Source: Marinobacter alexandrii
GTDB lineage: Bacteria > Bacteroidota > Bacteroidia > Cytophagales > Cyclobacteriaceae
Assembly (NCBI GenBank): GCA_039984955.1
Contig: JBDWTN010000005.1
Span: 558,001 to 622,000 of the forward strand
Length of the DNA stretch: 64,000 nucleotides
Direction: 5' to 3'
Shown piece by piece: positions 1 to 8,387 of this stretch. The translations under genes and the position numbers were made by a program. Numbering within the stretch: the stretch's first letter is position 1; each line of letters starts with the position of its first letter. The notes below the pieces were generated by a model. That model made no database searches. It saw nothing but the letters and a program-made list of their open reading frames with translations, and was not told the DNA's origin.

Positions 1-1
1 A

Positions 2-631
2 CAGGATAGACCCTCGGACATCACATCAAAAGACGTGGGAGCTAGCGAGTTTTCAGATGACTTATTCGTTCAACCACATGTCAATGAAGATAATACAGGT
101 CCTAGTTACCTTTCTAATCAAGAGTTTGTGACTTTGACCACAACTGTTGAAGGAGATGGGAGCATTGTACTAGATCCAGCTTCTGATGTGTATACCTCAG
201 GCACTTCAGTTACCGTGACAGCCGTACCAAATGGAAATTCCCAATTCGTTGAATGGTCAGGTGCACTATCAGGTACTGAAAATCCTCAAACGATTGTCTT
301 AAATGAAGACACAGAAGCTTCAGCAGTTTTCGAAACCGGTCCTTTGGGTCTAGATAATGAATCGAGCATAAAATTATTCCCAAATCCTACCGATACAGAA
401 ATCAATTTTCAGTTTCTCCAGAAACACAACTCCAGAATTATCATTGAGATCTACAATGCAACGGGTAAACGTATTGATCAACTTTCAAATCAACAATACA
501 AAGAAGGCGTTCACATGATCTCTGAGAATATCTCTGGCTATGATTCAGGGATTTATTTTTTACGATTCAAGAGATTAGATTCAAATAACAGTGTGATTGA
601 TGCTGAGATACATAAGTTTTTAAAACGGTAG
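2..631 (+). CDS. C-terminal part of a T9SS-secreted protein (5' truncated)
   Basis: The reading frame is open to the left edge (codons in frame from base 2), so this is the C-terminal part of a longer gene; the GTG at 35 is just an internal codon. What remains shows a 'bacterial repeat' type beta module (roughly residues 40-110, with GDGSIVLDP, a GTSVTVTAVP segment and FVEWSGALSG) followed by a type A T9SS sorting domain of about 85 residues (IKLFPNPT, IYNATGKRI, GIYFLRF, ending in a basic tail). Such proteins are exported by Sec, cross the outer membrane by T9SS and are released or anchored with the CTD removed. It lies beside alginate lyases on the opposite strand, so it could be another secreted polysaccharide enzyme, but no catalytic domain is inside the window. 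Confidence 0.8.
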   Translation, partial: QDRPSDITSKDVGASEFSDDLFVQPHVNEDNTGPSYLSNQEFVTLTTTVEGDGSIVLDPASDVYTSGTSVTVTAVPNGNSQFVEWSGALSGTENPQTIVLNEDTEASAVFETGPLGLDNESSIKLFPNPTDTEINFQFLQKHNSRIIIEIYNATGKRIDQLSNQQYKEGVHMISENISGYDSGIYFLRFKRLDSNNSVIDAEIHKFLKR

Positions 632-648
632 AGCTATAATGAGTAAGC

Positions 649-1257
649 CTAGCTTGAGACAGAAGGTAATCTAAATTCATCCATAATTTTGATAACCGCT
701 GACCTCAGCATTCTAGCATTTTTCGGATCTTCTTTTCTAAAGAAACCTGAGGCATACCCTTGCCAGACTGTTGCCCCTTTTTTTCTATCAAAAAAAGAAA
801 TAAGCATGGTTCCTTCTTTTAATGCCAGTGAAACAGGCTGATAGGTATCGCTGCTATCTTCATATAAATATTCATCACTGCTCACCGAGTTGTCATTTTT
901 TAACGTATCGATTTTGTTCAATTTATACTGATACCATTCGCTTAATCCTGACCAGCTTCGAAGCTCAGGTTGGTTATATCCTTTTAAATCAAGGTTTTCA
1001 TAATAAATAGAGTAATACACATAGAAGTCAGGCTTTTTAGTGCTTTCCTCATACCCCCATGCGGTTAGAATACTTGAAGTATACTTTTGAATCAACTCGC
1101 TTTCTTCTTGAGAACCTGCAAAATTTTCATTGATTGCAAAATCAAAAGATTTATATCGGTGGAATTTTCCTCGATAACTAAAGTCAGAATCCACTACATA
1201 GTCTGAAGATGAACATGACATCAGCAGCACAATCAAACAAATCGAAATAAACTTCAT
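649..1257 (-). CDS. DUF4136 domain lipoprotein
   Basis: A short lipoprotein signal ends in the lipobox LLMSC, giving an acylated cysteine followed by SSS, so it probably sits in the outer membrane facing the periplasm. The body (YRGKFHRYKSFDFAI, then W-G-Y-E and a YVYYSIYYENL strand, and a C-terminal KEGTMLISFFDRKKGATVWQG segment) matches the DUF4136 family of small envelope lipoproteins, whose function is unknown. The frame stays open upstream to 1350, but the first 31 residues of that version would bury the signal peptide; the ATG at 1257 puts the signal at the N terminus and is chosen here. It converges on the T9SS-secreted protein with a 17 bp gap. Confidence 0.8.
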   Translation of the reverse strand: MKFISICLIVLLMSCSSSDYVVDSDFSYRGKFHRYKSFDFAINENFAGSQEESELIQKYTSSILTAWGYEESTKKPDFYVYYSIYYENLDLKGYNQPELRSWSGLSEWYQYKLNKIDTLKNDNSVSSDEYLYEDSSDTYQPVSLALKEGTMLISFFDRKKGATVWQGYASGFFRKEDPKNARMLRSAVIKIMDEFRLPSVSS

Positions 1258-1369
1258 TAATTCAGTTTTGAATAAAAATAATTTAGTTTTTTCAAGATAG
1301 GTAGTTTGAAAATATTTTCTGCTGAGGCTACAAAGTAATTGATATTTCAATGATCCAGGATGTGGATCA

Positions 1370-1728
1370 CTATGACTCTAATGCTTTGAAGATAAGTGCG
1401 GCAGTAGCTGGGTTTGTCGCCAATGCTATATTGTGAACATCGCAAACTCTAAGTAACATCTGCACATCCGGTGCGGGTGTTTACCCAGAGGGTCTCTGAA
1501 AAAAACGACGGCATCAACTTTCTTCTCGGCTGCCATTGCAGCAATCTGCGCATCTCCTCCTAAAGGGCCTGAAAGTAGTTTATCAACTTTAAACCCGGCA
1601 TTCTCCACATGAGATCCTGTTGTTCCAGTCGAAATAAGCTTTGATGAATTAAGGATAGCTTTATGATTTAATAAGAATTGAACCATCTCTGCTTTTTTAC
1701 CATCATATGCTATGATTGCTATGTTCAT
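1370..1728 (-). pseudogene. mgsA: Methylglyoxal synthase, frameshifted
   Basis: Methylglyoxal synthase converts dihydroxyacetone phosphate to methylglyoxal and phosphate. The N-terminal frame reads IAIIAYDGKK, STGTTGSHV, LSGPLGGDAQIAA (equivalent of E. coli Asp71) and FFRDPLGKHPH (His98), then changes to RMCRCYLEFAMFTI and stops at 1426. In a neighbouring frame the expected continuation follows at once: PDVQMLLRVCDVHNIALATN and a PATAALIFKALES tail ending at a stop at 1370-1372. Family spacing (H-E/D-P-D) implies loss of 4 bp, such as CGAA, at about 1466-1470. The broken product lacks the Asp101 equivalent and the last third of the fold. If intact the protein would be about 120 residues, normal for the family. 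It is a genuine disruption or an assembly error. Confidence 0.85.
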
Positions 1729-1764
1729 ATGAAGGTCTTTTATTTTTTCAAAGAAACATATAAA

Positions 1765-1796
1765 AAATAAAGGTCCGCATTAGCCGACCTTTATTT
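1765..1796 (-). terminator. Hairpin terminator after the PL7 lipoprotein gene
   Basis: An 11 bp inverted repeat (AAATAAAGGTC / GACCTTTATTT) flanks a 10 nt loop; on the minus strand the 3' arm runs into a T-rich stretch. It lies 13 bp beyond the stop codon of the PL7 lyase gene and upstream of mgsA. Confidence 0.7.
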
Positions 1797-1808
1797 TAAC
1801 ATCAAGAA

Positions 1809-3125
1809 TTAATTATGAGAAACATTCAAATTCCTTATTCTGACCAGGCCATATGAGCCAGTATAACTGGCGTTCTTCACTGACTGCAGATAGTTTCCAG
1901 CTTTAAAATAGTTTCCTTCGGTACTTGTATCCATCGCTTGTGAGAATATCTGAGTACTCCCTTCGAACAATCTTACTGTTCCTCCAGAATACCTTAAAGT
2001 GAAGGTATATTCTGTATCCAACTGGTAGCCTCTATCGATAATCTTGCTGCCACCCTGAACTTCTTCTGTGATGTAACCGCTTATTTTCATGCGTACTCCA
2101 CCTGTTGTCTGATCCGGATCTCCCAAGAATTGTACTCGAATCACGTCATCCACGTCTACGCCATCATTATTTGGATCAGGGCCATGAATCTGACCAAAAC
2201 AAAGCACACCGCTATTGCCATTTGTACTTCTGGGCAATCTATCTACTCTTACCGTCCATGTCATTTCGTGTGTACCAGAAGACCCATTCCAGCTAGCTAA
2301 GTTTCCATTACTCAACTCTCGAAGTTCAACTCTTGGATTACTGGAACTTGTGGATGTTCCCAAACCTCTGTAGCACTTAAAATAAGTTCCTGTTCCATCT
2401 GTGTAGAAGTAATTTGGATCATCATAGTTGCTAAATGATTGACCTGTTGCGCTGAGAACATTATCTCTGTAAGTGGCATTCGCTCCAGGGTTTCCGGTAA
2501 ATCCGTTTAGTTTCCATGTATTGGAAGTAAGTCCTAATATATCTCCCGGAGAGTTACCTGTTCCGCTTCCTGGACCTCCTCCTGTAGATCCAGTTCCCCA
2601 TACCTCTATTTCAGTCAGACTATTCCAGTTGTTCACACTATTTCCCTTACACTTAAGCCGTAGATATCGTGCATTTCTATTTGATAAATCGAAGGTTTGC
2701 AAAGAGTTAGTAGTACCACTACTTGTCTTAGAATTGATCTTTTCCCAAGAATCACTGGTACTGTTCCTCACGAATACTTCAAAACTAGAGGTTCTTTCAT
2801 TGCCTTTAAAAAAAGCTATTTTGAGATAGTCAATTAAAGCTGAGGAACCCATGTCAATCACAAAATAGACAGGATTACCTTGACCGGACCACCGAGTACC
2901 TAAATTCCCGTCCAATACGTTTGAAGGGACATTGGGGCTTTGAGAAGCATCTGCTGTGACGCTAGAGACACCAAGTTTTACCGAATTACTTGAGAGTGCG
3001 GGTTCATCTTGGAGCTGAATGCTATCAAGTTCTTCTTGCTTTGAGCAAGATGTAACAAAAATTATCATTGCAATGGTCATTATCAGTTTCCATTGCCTAA
3101 TAGGGTGAGTTGTTAAAAAATCCAT
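1809..3125 (-). CDS. PL7 alginate lyase lipoprotein with F5/8-type C (CBM32-like) domain
   Basis: Endo-acting alginate lyase, beta-eliminating 4-O-linked uronates. The N terminus has a lipoprotein signal ending FVTSC (about residue 27), so it should be membrane-anchored and possibly surface-exposed. Residues about 50-175 form a discoidin/CBM32-like module (VLDGNLGTRWSGQG, YFVIDMGSS, ARYLRLKCKG, LTEIEVWG), joined by a Gly/Ser/Pro-rich linker to a PL7 catalytic domain (about 195-438) with all three signature strands: RVELREL (~264), GQIHG (~308) and YFKAGNY (~405). The QIH form is usually linked to G-containing substrate. It is probably its own transcription unit beside eda and kdgK. Family assignment is strong; surface location is inferred. 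Confidence 0.93.
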   Translation of the reverse strand: MDFLTTHPIRQWKLIMTIAMIIFVTSCSKQEELDSIQLQDEPALSSNSVKLGVSSVTADASQSPNVPSNVLDGNLGTRWSGQGNPVYFVIDMGSSALIDYLKIAFFKGNERTSSFEVFVRNSTSDSWEKINSKTSSGTTNSLQTFDLSNRNARYLRLKCKGNSVNNWNSLTEIEVWGTGSTGGGPGSGTGNSPGDILGLTSNTWKLNGFTGNPGANATYRDNVLSATGQSFSNYDDPNYFYTDGTGTYFKCYRGLGTSTSSSNPRVELRELSNGNLASWNGSSGTHEMTWTVRVDRLPRSTNGNSGVLCFGQIHGPDPNNDGVDVDDVIRVQFLGDPDQTTGGVRMKISGYITEEVQGGSKIIDRGYQLDTEYTFTLRYSGGTVRLFEGSTQIFSQAMDTSTEGNYFKAGNYLQSVKNASYTGSYGLVRIRNLNVSHN

Positions 3126-3154
3126 AGTGGGGTTATGTTTAGGTTAAAAAAAAT

Positions 3155-3166
3155 TCTACATGTAGA
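3155..3166. promoter_or_regulatory. Perfect 12 bp palindrome upstream of the PL7 lyase gene
   Basis: TCTACATGTAGA is an exact dyad about 30 bp upstream of the PL7 lipoprotein start codon, inside a 141 bp gap. It could be an operator, but it is not the TGTGTA-N5-TACACA motif found elsewhere in the locus, and no second copy was found here. Confidence 0.3.
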
Positions 3167-3266
3167 TATATCTGTTATTAAAGTTTAAAATCAATAAAAA
3201 TCATTTTCCTATCCTTTTGATGGCTCATATTAGAAATCAACCTGAAAAGCGTTTCATTCTATCTAA

Positions 3267-3938
3267 TCATCCATTTCTCAATTTGGCAATAGTCTCCAGA
3301 GTATGCTTAACCCTTTGGGTCAACTCCTCAAATTTTCCTTCTTGCAAAATATCTTTGGATATCAATTGAGATCCCATCCCAACACAAGTAACTCCTGCAT
3401 CGACCCATCCTTTCAAATTTTCTGGGTCAGGAGATACACCACCTGTAGGCATAATATTCGTCCAAGGGCAAGGGCCCTTTATTGCTTTCACAAATCCAGG
3501 ACCATAAGTTCCTCCAGGAAATAGCTTAACTAACTCACAACCTAGCTCCTCTGCCCTAGCTATTTCAGATAGTGTGCCACACCCGGGAGACCATAGGACT
3601 TTTTTTCTATTACAAGACAATGCAATGTCTTCCCTTAGTACAGGTGTAACTACAAAGTTGGCTCCCAGCTGCATGTAAAGAGAGGCTGCTCCGGCATCTG
3701 TGACAGATCCTACCCCGAGAATCATCTCTGGAAGCTCTTTTTCAGCATACAGATTCAACTCTCTGAATACTTCATGCGCATAGTCACCTCGATTGGTGAA
3801 TTCAAGAGTACGAGCACCTCCTTCATAGCAGGCTTTGAGTACCTTTTTTCCAAGTGCTGCATCTTTGTGATAAAAGAGCGGAACCATTCCATTGCTTTTC
3901 ATCGCTTGGAACACATCAATTCTAGAAAATCTTGCCAC
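3267..3938 (-). CDS. eda: 2-keto-3-deoxy-6-phosphogluconate (KDPG) aldolase
   Basis: Class I aldolase cleaving KDPG to pyruvate and glyceraldehyde-3-phosphate, the last step of alginate monomer catabolism. The 223-residue TIM-barrel protein shows the family landmarks: LEFTNRG with the catalytic Glu46, GVGSV, the Schiff-base lysine in ELVKLFPGG (Lys138) and the phosphate-binding MPTGGVSPD. Many Bacteroidota Eda proteins share the TNRG variant of this motif. Its start is 121 bp downstream of kdgK, so the two may be co-transcribed; KdgK makes its substrate. Confidence 0.95.
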   Translation of the reverse strand: MARFSRIDVFQAMKSNGMVPLFYHKDAALGKKVLKACYEGGARTLEFTNRGDYAHEVFRELNLYAEKELPEMILGVGSVTDAGAASLYMQLGANFVVTPVLREDIALSCNRKKVLWSPGCGTLSEIARAEELGCELVKLFPGGTYGPGFVKAIKGPCPWTNIMPTGGVSPDPENLKGWVDAGVTCVGMGSQLISKDILQEGKFEELTQRVKHTLETIAKLRNG

Positions 3939-4059
3939 TTTATTTGCTGATTTTTATGCTTTCAATTTATTCTTAGTAAAAGAATTGGGAGGAAATCATT
4001 TTTTGAATATTGCTACTCAACTGTTTTTGAAAAGGCAATCTCCTCCCTTCTTCTTATCT

Positions 4060-5103
4060 TTATCTTGCTACTCTCCCCGAAGCATCTCCACTCATGAGTT
4101 TTTCTACCTCATCCAGGGTAGCTAGGTTGGCATCTCCCTTGATGGTATGCTTCAAGCATGAGGCAGCTACAGCAAAGTTCAATGCGTTTTGATCATCTTC
4201 TGGATAGTTCAATAAGCCATAAATAAGTCCACCCATGAACGAATCTCCTCCTCCTACTCTATCTACGATATCAGTGATTTGATACTGAGAAGATTCATAC
4301 ATCGTAACTCCGTCATACATGACGCCAGCCCACGTGTTGTGTGATGCCGATATTGAACCTCTCAAAGTAGTAATTACCTTTTTGGCTCTGGGGAATTTTT
4401 TCATCATCTGTTGACACACAGATAGAAATGCCTCAGCTTTTACCTCATGCCCTTGCTTAGTGATATCTAACCCTTCAGGCTTAATCCCAAAATGCATCTC
4501 AGCATCTTCTTCATTGCCTAGTATAATGTCACAATATTCGGTGAGTTCAGTCATGATCTTTTCTCGGTCACCTCCATATTTCCAGAGCTTTTTTCGATAG
4601 TTAAGATCGGTTGAGATGGTAACTCCCTTCTCACTTGCCACTTTTACCGCTTCCAGGCAAGCGTCTGCTGCACCTTGAGAAATTGCTGGTGTAATACCTG
4701 TCCAATGAAACCAATCTACCCCATCAAAGACACTATCCCAATCTATCATACCAGCAGTGATCTCGGACATAGCAGAGTGAGCTCGATCATAAACTACTTT
4801 ACTGCCTCTGGCAACCGCCCCAGTCTCTAAAAAGTAGATTCCTAAGCGCTCTCCTCCCCATGCGACATGTGAAGTACCCACCCCTCTTTTTCTCATTTCC
4901 ATGTGTGCACAATGCCCAATATCATTGTCTGGAAGACGTGTGACGAATTCAACAGGTACTCCATAGTTAGCCAACGAAACAGCTACATTCGATTCTCCAC
5001 CTCCGTAGACTACATCAAAAGAGTTGGTCTGCGAGAACCTCAAAAAGCCTGGAGGGGCCAACCTCAACATGATCTCACCAAAAGTGACTACTTTTTTATC
5101 CAT
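4060..5103 (-). CDS. kdgK: 2-keto-3-deoxygluconate (KDG) kinase, PfkB family
   Basis: Phosphorylates KDG to KDPG with ATP in the cytoplasm. The 347-residue protein has a PfkB/ribokinase fold: N-terminal FGEIMLRLAPP, a substrate-binding GGGESNVAVSLANYG segment, STDLNYRKKLW in the middle, and signature 2 VGGGDSFMGGL with the catalytic Asp at about residue 286. The substrate lid and the pairing with eda and a DEH reductase argue for KDG rather than another sugar. The start follows a dyad at 5135-5151 that also occurs in front of the double PL7 gene, so it is probably induced together with alginate lyases. Confidence 0.93.
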   Translation of the reverse strand: MDKKVVTFGEIMLRLAPPGFLRFSQTNSFDVVYGGGESNVAVSLANYGVPVEFVTRLPDNDIGHCAHMEMRKRGVGTSHVAWGGERLGIYFLETGAVARGSKVVYDRAHSAMSEITAGMIDWDSVFDGVDWFHWTGITPAISQGAADACLEAVKVASEKGVTISTDLNYRKKLWKYGGDREKIMTELTEYCDIILGNEEDAEMHFGIKPEGLDITKQGHEVKAEAFLSVCQQMMKKFPRAKKVITTLRGSISASHNTWAGVMYDGVTMYESSQYQITDIVDRVGGGDSFMGGLIYGLLNYPEDDQNALNFAVAASCLKHTIKGDANLATLDEVEKLMSGDASGRVAR

Positions 5104-5134
5104 TTAAATAGGTTGTTAGGGTATGTTATTTTTC

Positions 5135-5151
5135 TATGTAATATATACACA
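5135..5151. promoter_or_regulatory. Dyad TATGTA-N5-TACACA in the kdgK promoter
   Basis: A near-perfect 17 bp inverted repeat lies 32 bp upstream of the kdgK start codon. Read on the minus strand, TTG followed 18 nt later by TATATATT resembles a Bacteroidota -33/-7 promoter whose -7 part falls inside the dyad, which would suit a repressor. The same architecture (TGTGTA-N5-TACACA) occurs at 8349-8365. The binding protein is unknown; the neighbouring NrtR-like regulator is the natural candidate. Confidence 0.5.
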
Positions 5152-5196
5152 GAATAATAAAAAATCAATTATTTACTCCCCTATTTTCTATGGCAA

Positions 5197-5862
5197 TTAT
5201 TTGCGCTTATATAATGTTGGGCCTCCCTTGATACCAGCTTTCTTTTGATTGGTTGTCTCCAGGATATTCATTTGTAGAATCTTTTTTCTGAAGTTCCTCC
5301 TATCTAATTTTTCGTTGAGGATGCTTTCATAGAGGTCCTGAAGTTCGGTTAGTGTAAATAGATCAGGCAGAAGTTCTCCAAAAACCAAATTCACCCTCAG
5401 ATTAGACCTCAACTTCATTAATGCATCCTTAAAAAGAAGATCATGATCAAATCCTAGTTTAGGAAGCTCATCTAAAGGATACCATTTGATATCAGAAATA
5501 TAACTTTTTGGTATGGCAGGGTGATTTTCAGGTTTAACAAGCGCATAGAAAGAAACGGAAACAACTCTTTTGATCGGATGTCTGTCTACCTGACCATAAC
5601 AAGCTACTTGCTGATGTGGAATCTCTTGAATGCCTGTAAGACTGAATAACACTTGATTCAAAGACTCAGAAAGGGTTTTCCCTTCGCTAATAGCTCCTCC
5701 TGGAAGTAACCAATAATCTTTGAATGGGGCTATGGACCTTTTAACCAGTAAGATTTTTAGTACGTTATCCTGAAATCCAAAAACACAGCACTCTACTGCA
5801 ATGGTGCATTCATAAGAATCAATTGAAACAGCAGTGTCTAATGGGCCCATTTTAGTTTGCAT
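5197..5862 (-). CDS. NrtR-like transcriptional regulator (degenerate Nudix domain + winged helix)
   Basis: The N-terminal two thirds (about residues 15-150) is a Nudix domain: VFGFQDNVLKILLVKR, WLLPGG, and a position-specific Nudix-box remnant GAISEGKTLSESLNQVLFSL in which the catalytic REUxEE residues are replaced by N-Q-V-L-F-S-L, so hydrolysis is unlikely. The C-terminal part (about 155-221, FTLTELQDLYESIL and RRNFRKKIL) is the winged-helix DNA-binding domain typical of NrtR/AraR-type regulators, which bind a sugar-related metabolite in the dead Nudix pocket. Placed between kdgK and a lyase, it probably controls alginate or uronate genes; effector and sites are inferred. Confidence 0.85.
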   Translation of the reverse strand: MQTKMGPLDTAVSIDSYECTIAVECCVFGFQDNVLKILLVKRSIAPFKDYWLLPGGAISEGKTLSESLNQVLFSLTGIQEIPHQQVACYGQVDRHPIKRVVSVSFYALVKPENHPAIPKSYISDIKWYPLDELPKLGFDHDLLFKDALMKLRSNLRVNLVFGELLPDLFTLTELQDLYESILNEKLDRRNFRKKILQMNILETTNQKKAGIKGGPTLYKRK

Positions 5863-5980
5863 GGAATTGAATAATTAGATTTTTTTTACAAATTATCCAA
5901 AAATACTCATCAGCCCAATGATGGTGATAATGATTGAAAAGATTAGTGTCCTTTCAAGAATAATATTTGGTATGGTGAAC

Positions 5981-8218
5981 TTAGTTGTCAGTGACCAAAA
6001 CCTCTCCTGGCTTCAAAACACTGGTTAAACTCTTACTTCGGCTGCCAGAGGTTAAAGTAATCGTAAGCTCTCTGCTATCGATTGAATAAATGAAGAGTTG
6101 ATTGTCTTTATGAAGTAAGAACAAATCTGCTTCTTCGGAAAGTTGAATTTTCCGATTTTGGATTTGTAGTTCTTTCACACTAAATAAATAGGTCCCCTTG
6201 CTGGAACTGATACTGACTGGATTACTACCTATTATTTCCCATTCAGACTGATTCAATTTCCAATCGTAGAAGTTCTTCTTTTCGGCATCTTCATCTATAC
6301 GATTACTGTAGCCTCGATAAGGATAAATGATTGTCAAAAAGCTAAAGTCCTTCTGATTATCCTTGGACAACACACTCCAGTGCTTTCCTCTAGCTCCTGA
6401 ACTAAAAACTGAATCCAATGAGACCAGTTGAAAAATGTCATGCCCGGATGCATCGTGTTCTGTTGCGCGAATCAGGTCAGGACCATTTTCATGTGTATAG
6501 TGTCCTTGCCAAACCTGCTTGTATACATGTGGTTGATCGGATGAAAAATTATCCTTTACTATCCAAAAGTCATCTTTCACGTAAATAACCTGTCTTGAGT
6601 AATCAACTCCAATATCCTCAAACCCATCATGGCGACCGACGAATAAATCAAAATCACTATTGGTCTCCCAAGTGATCACTTCCGGACTGGGGAGTTCTCC
6701 AAACTTGCCAAATCCGCTTCCTCCTTTGTTAGATTTCCATCTCATTCCCTGAAGCTTGTCATCGACTAGTGCTACATTTTTTACCATCGAATTTTTGAAC
6801 AGGTCAAAATCCTTGAGCGAATATCTCACCTGATAATTGGGCAAGATTGCGTGACCATTGGCCATGGCTTGAACACCCAGCATATCTCCATGTTGGTGAT
6901 CTGGTTTGTCTGGGTCCAAACCCGCGCTCACAATCATCATTTTATCATCAGGTTCCCAACCTTCTCTCATGATGTAATAATGTGTGTCCCTAAATGCCAT
7001 AGATCCATAGGTCGGCCTCTTCTGATCTATGTTTTTCAATAGTTGAACTTGCTCATTGCTCAGAAACCAGTAGATACGGTCGTCTACCTTATTTGTAGCA
7101 AAGTATCCAAATTCGGGATCTTCAAAAAGGAGATAGCCAAGGGTCATTGCACCAGAGATATCATTCTTCTCGGCCCATGGGATTTCCGTGTCGTCTTGCA
7201 GCACAGGTGCACTACGATCAGGGTATGCCACTTTCACCAAAGTGGTGAACAAACCTCTAAGTTTATCCTCCCATTCCTTGTCTACTTCGACGGAATTAAG
7301 TTTAGAAAATTGATAGACATAAAAATAATTATTGATGTCACTCATGTGATAATGTATCGATCGTTCAAACTGAAAACCGTCACCATTTATTTCTCTATCC
7401 AAATGTTCACCAAGCCTCAACATCGCACGTTCCAGCCATAGATCTGTTCCTTCAAAATCTCTAAACAAAATCGCCAACATAGCAAGTGCGGAAACCCCTT
7501 TGGTCTGATGGTTGCCAAACTTAAACTTGTCGTTTCTTTCGTAAAGGTGCTGCCCGTGCTGAAGCAAAGTAGCAATAGTGGTCAACTGATCTTCATCAGA
7601 GTACTCCTCCTCATTCAAAAACATATTGTGAATCCACAGCCAGTTTAGTATGCGATACCCCGATCTGAATGCCTCGTAAACACCGTTTCCATCTTCAATC
7701 GTTTCATACTTCTTAGCTTGAAGTGCAGCATTCAAAGACTGCATTTGATTTTCGAAATATTTAATCAGTTCTGGATCTCTCTTCTCATTGAAGTAAAAAA
7801 ACGCAATGTCCACCATCTTGTGCTGGCGAGCGAGGTGACGTAACGCATAAGCATTGACAGGATCACCATTTGAATAATTGAATGGAAGTATCCACTGTGT
7901 GGAATCATTGTATTTTCCTATGTGATCCAAAGCACGTTTTTTATGATTTTGCTGATTTTTGAAAATAGTGTTGTAATTCAGTAACCGATCACCGAAGCTT
8001 CTGTAGTCGTAAAAAAAACGTTCCGAGAATTTTTCCCTGAAATACATTGCTAACGTTGAGTCTCTGAAGTCAGAGAATTCCTTTCGAGCACTTTCATTCA
8101 AATAGTTTGCTAGTTCATCAACCGGTATTACTGAATTTGAAGGAATCGGTTGAGCCAAACTTTTATGGTTCATTAGGGTTGAAAGAAGTAAAGTTGTCCA
8201 AAAGGCTTTTCGCTTCAT
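5981..8218 (-). CDS. Heparinase II/III-family polysaccharide lyase, exported
   Basis: The 745-residue protein begins with a Sec signal (MKRKAFWTTLLLSTL, cleavage after SLAQ). It has the heparinase II/III layout: an alpha/alpha toroid (about 80-390, including GDGFQFERSIHYHMSDINNY, where lyase catalytic residues usually lie) and a C-terminal beta-sandwich (about 400-745, with MAFRDTHYYIMREGW, PDHQHGDMLGVQAMANGH and SRQVIYVKDDFWIVKDNF). This fold covers PL8-like, PL12, PL15, PL17, PL21, PL38 and PL39; the sequence is clearly different from the PL17 at 13573, and I cannot fix its family. By context it probably acts on alginate or uronate oligosaccharides in the periplasm. It shares a divergent promoter region with the double PL7 gene. 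Confidence 0.75.
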   Translation of the reverse strand: MKRKAFWTTLLLSTLMNHKSLAQPIPSNSVIPVDELANYLNESARKEFSDFRDSTLAMYFREKFSERFFYDYRSFGDRLLNYNTIFKNQQNHKKRALDHIGKYNDSTQWILPFNYSNGDPVNAYALRHLARQHKMVDIAFFYFNEKRDPELIKYFENQMQSLNAALQAKKYETIEDGNGVYEAFRSGYRILNWLWIHNMFLNEEEYSDEDQLTTIATLLQHGQHLYERNDKFKFGNHQTKGVSALAMLAILFRDFEGTDLWLERAMLRLGEHLDREINGDGFQFERSIHYHMSDINNYFYVYQFSKLNSVEVDKEWEDKLRGLFTTLVKVAYPDRSAPVLQDDTEIPWAEKNDISGAMTLGYLLFEDPEFGYFATNKVDDRIYWFLSNEQVQLLKNIDQKRPTYGSMAFRDTHYYIMREGWEPDDKMMIVSAGLDPDKPDHQHGDMLGVQAMANGHAILPNYQVRYSLKDFDLFKNSMVKNVALVDDKLQGMRWKSNKGGSGFGKFGELPSPEVITWETNSDFDLFVGRHDGFEDIGVDYSRQVIYVKDDFWIVKDNFSSDQPHVYKQVWQGHYTHENGPDLIRATEHDASGHDIFQLVSLDSVFSSGARGKHWSVLSKDNQKDFSFLTIIYPYRGYSNRIDEDAEKKNFYDWKLNQSEWEIIGSNPVSISSSKGTYLFSVKELQIQNRKIQLSEEADLFLLHKDNQLFIYSIDSRELTITLTSGSRSKSLTSVLKPGEVLVTDN

Positions 8219-8348
8219 GATTTCTTTTTTATTCAGTATGATAACAAGCCTACTGAGTGTATAATATCAGACAATAGTTAATAAAACATGGTTTGTTTAC
8301 TTAATTATTGACATTAAACTAGATTTATTTAGGGTGAATATATTATTT

Positions 8349-8365
8349 TGTGTACTTATTACACA
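8349..8365. promoter_or_regulatory. Perfect dyad TGTGTA-N5-TACACA upstream of the double PL7 gene
   Basis: An exact 6 bp inverted repeat around a 5 nt spacer lies 22 bp before the PL7 start codon, just after a TTATTTTG element resembling the -7 box TAnnTTTG. Position and symmetry fit an operator; the same motif lies before kdgK (5135-5151). Confidence 0.55.
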
Positions 8366-8387
8366 GTAATTAAGCGAATATTACCAT

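Noticed and set aside
1258-1350. N-terminal extension of the DUF4136 gene
   Set aside because: It would place 31 polar residues before a perfect lipoprotein signal; ATG at 1257 is better.
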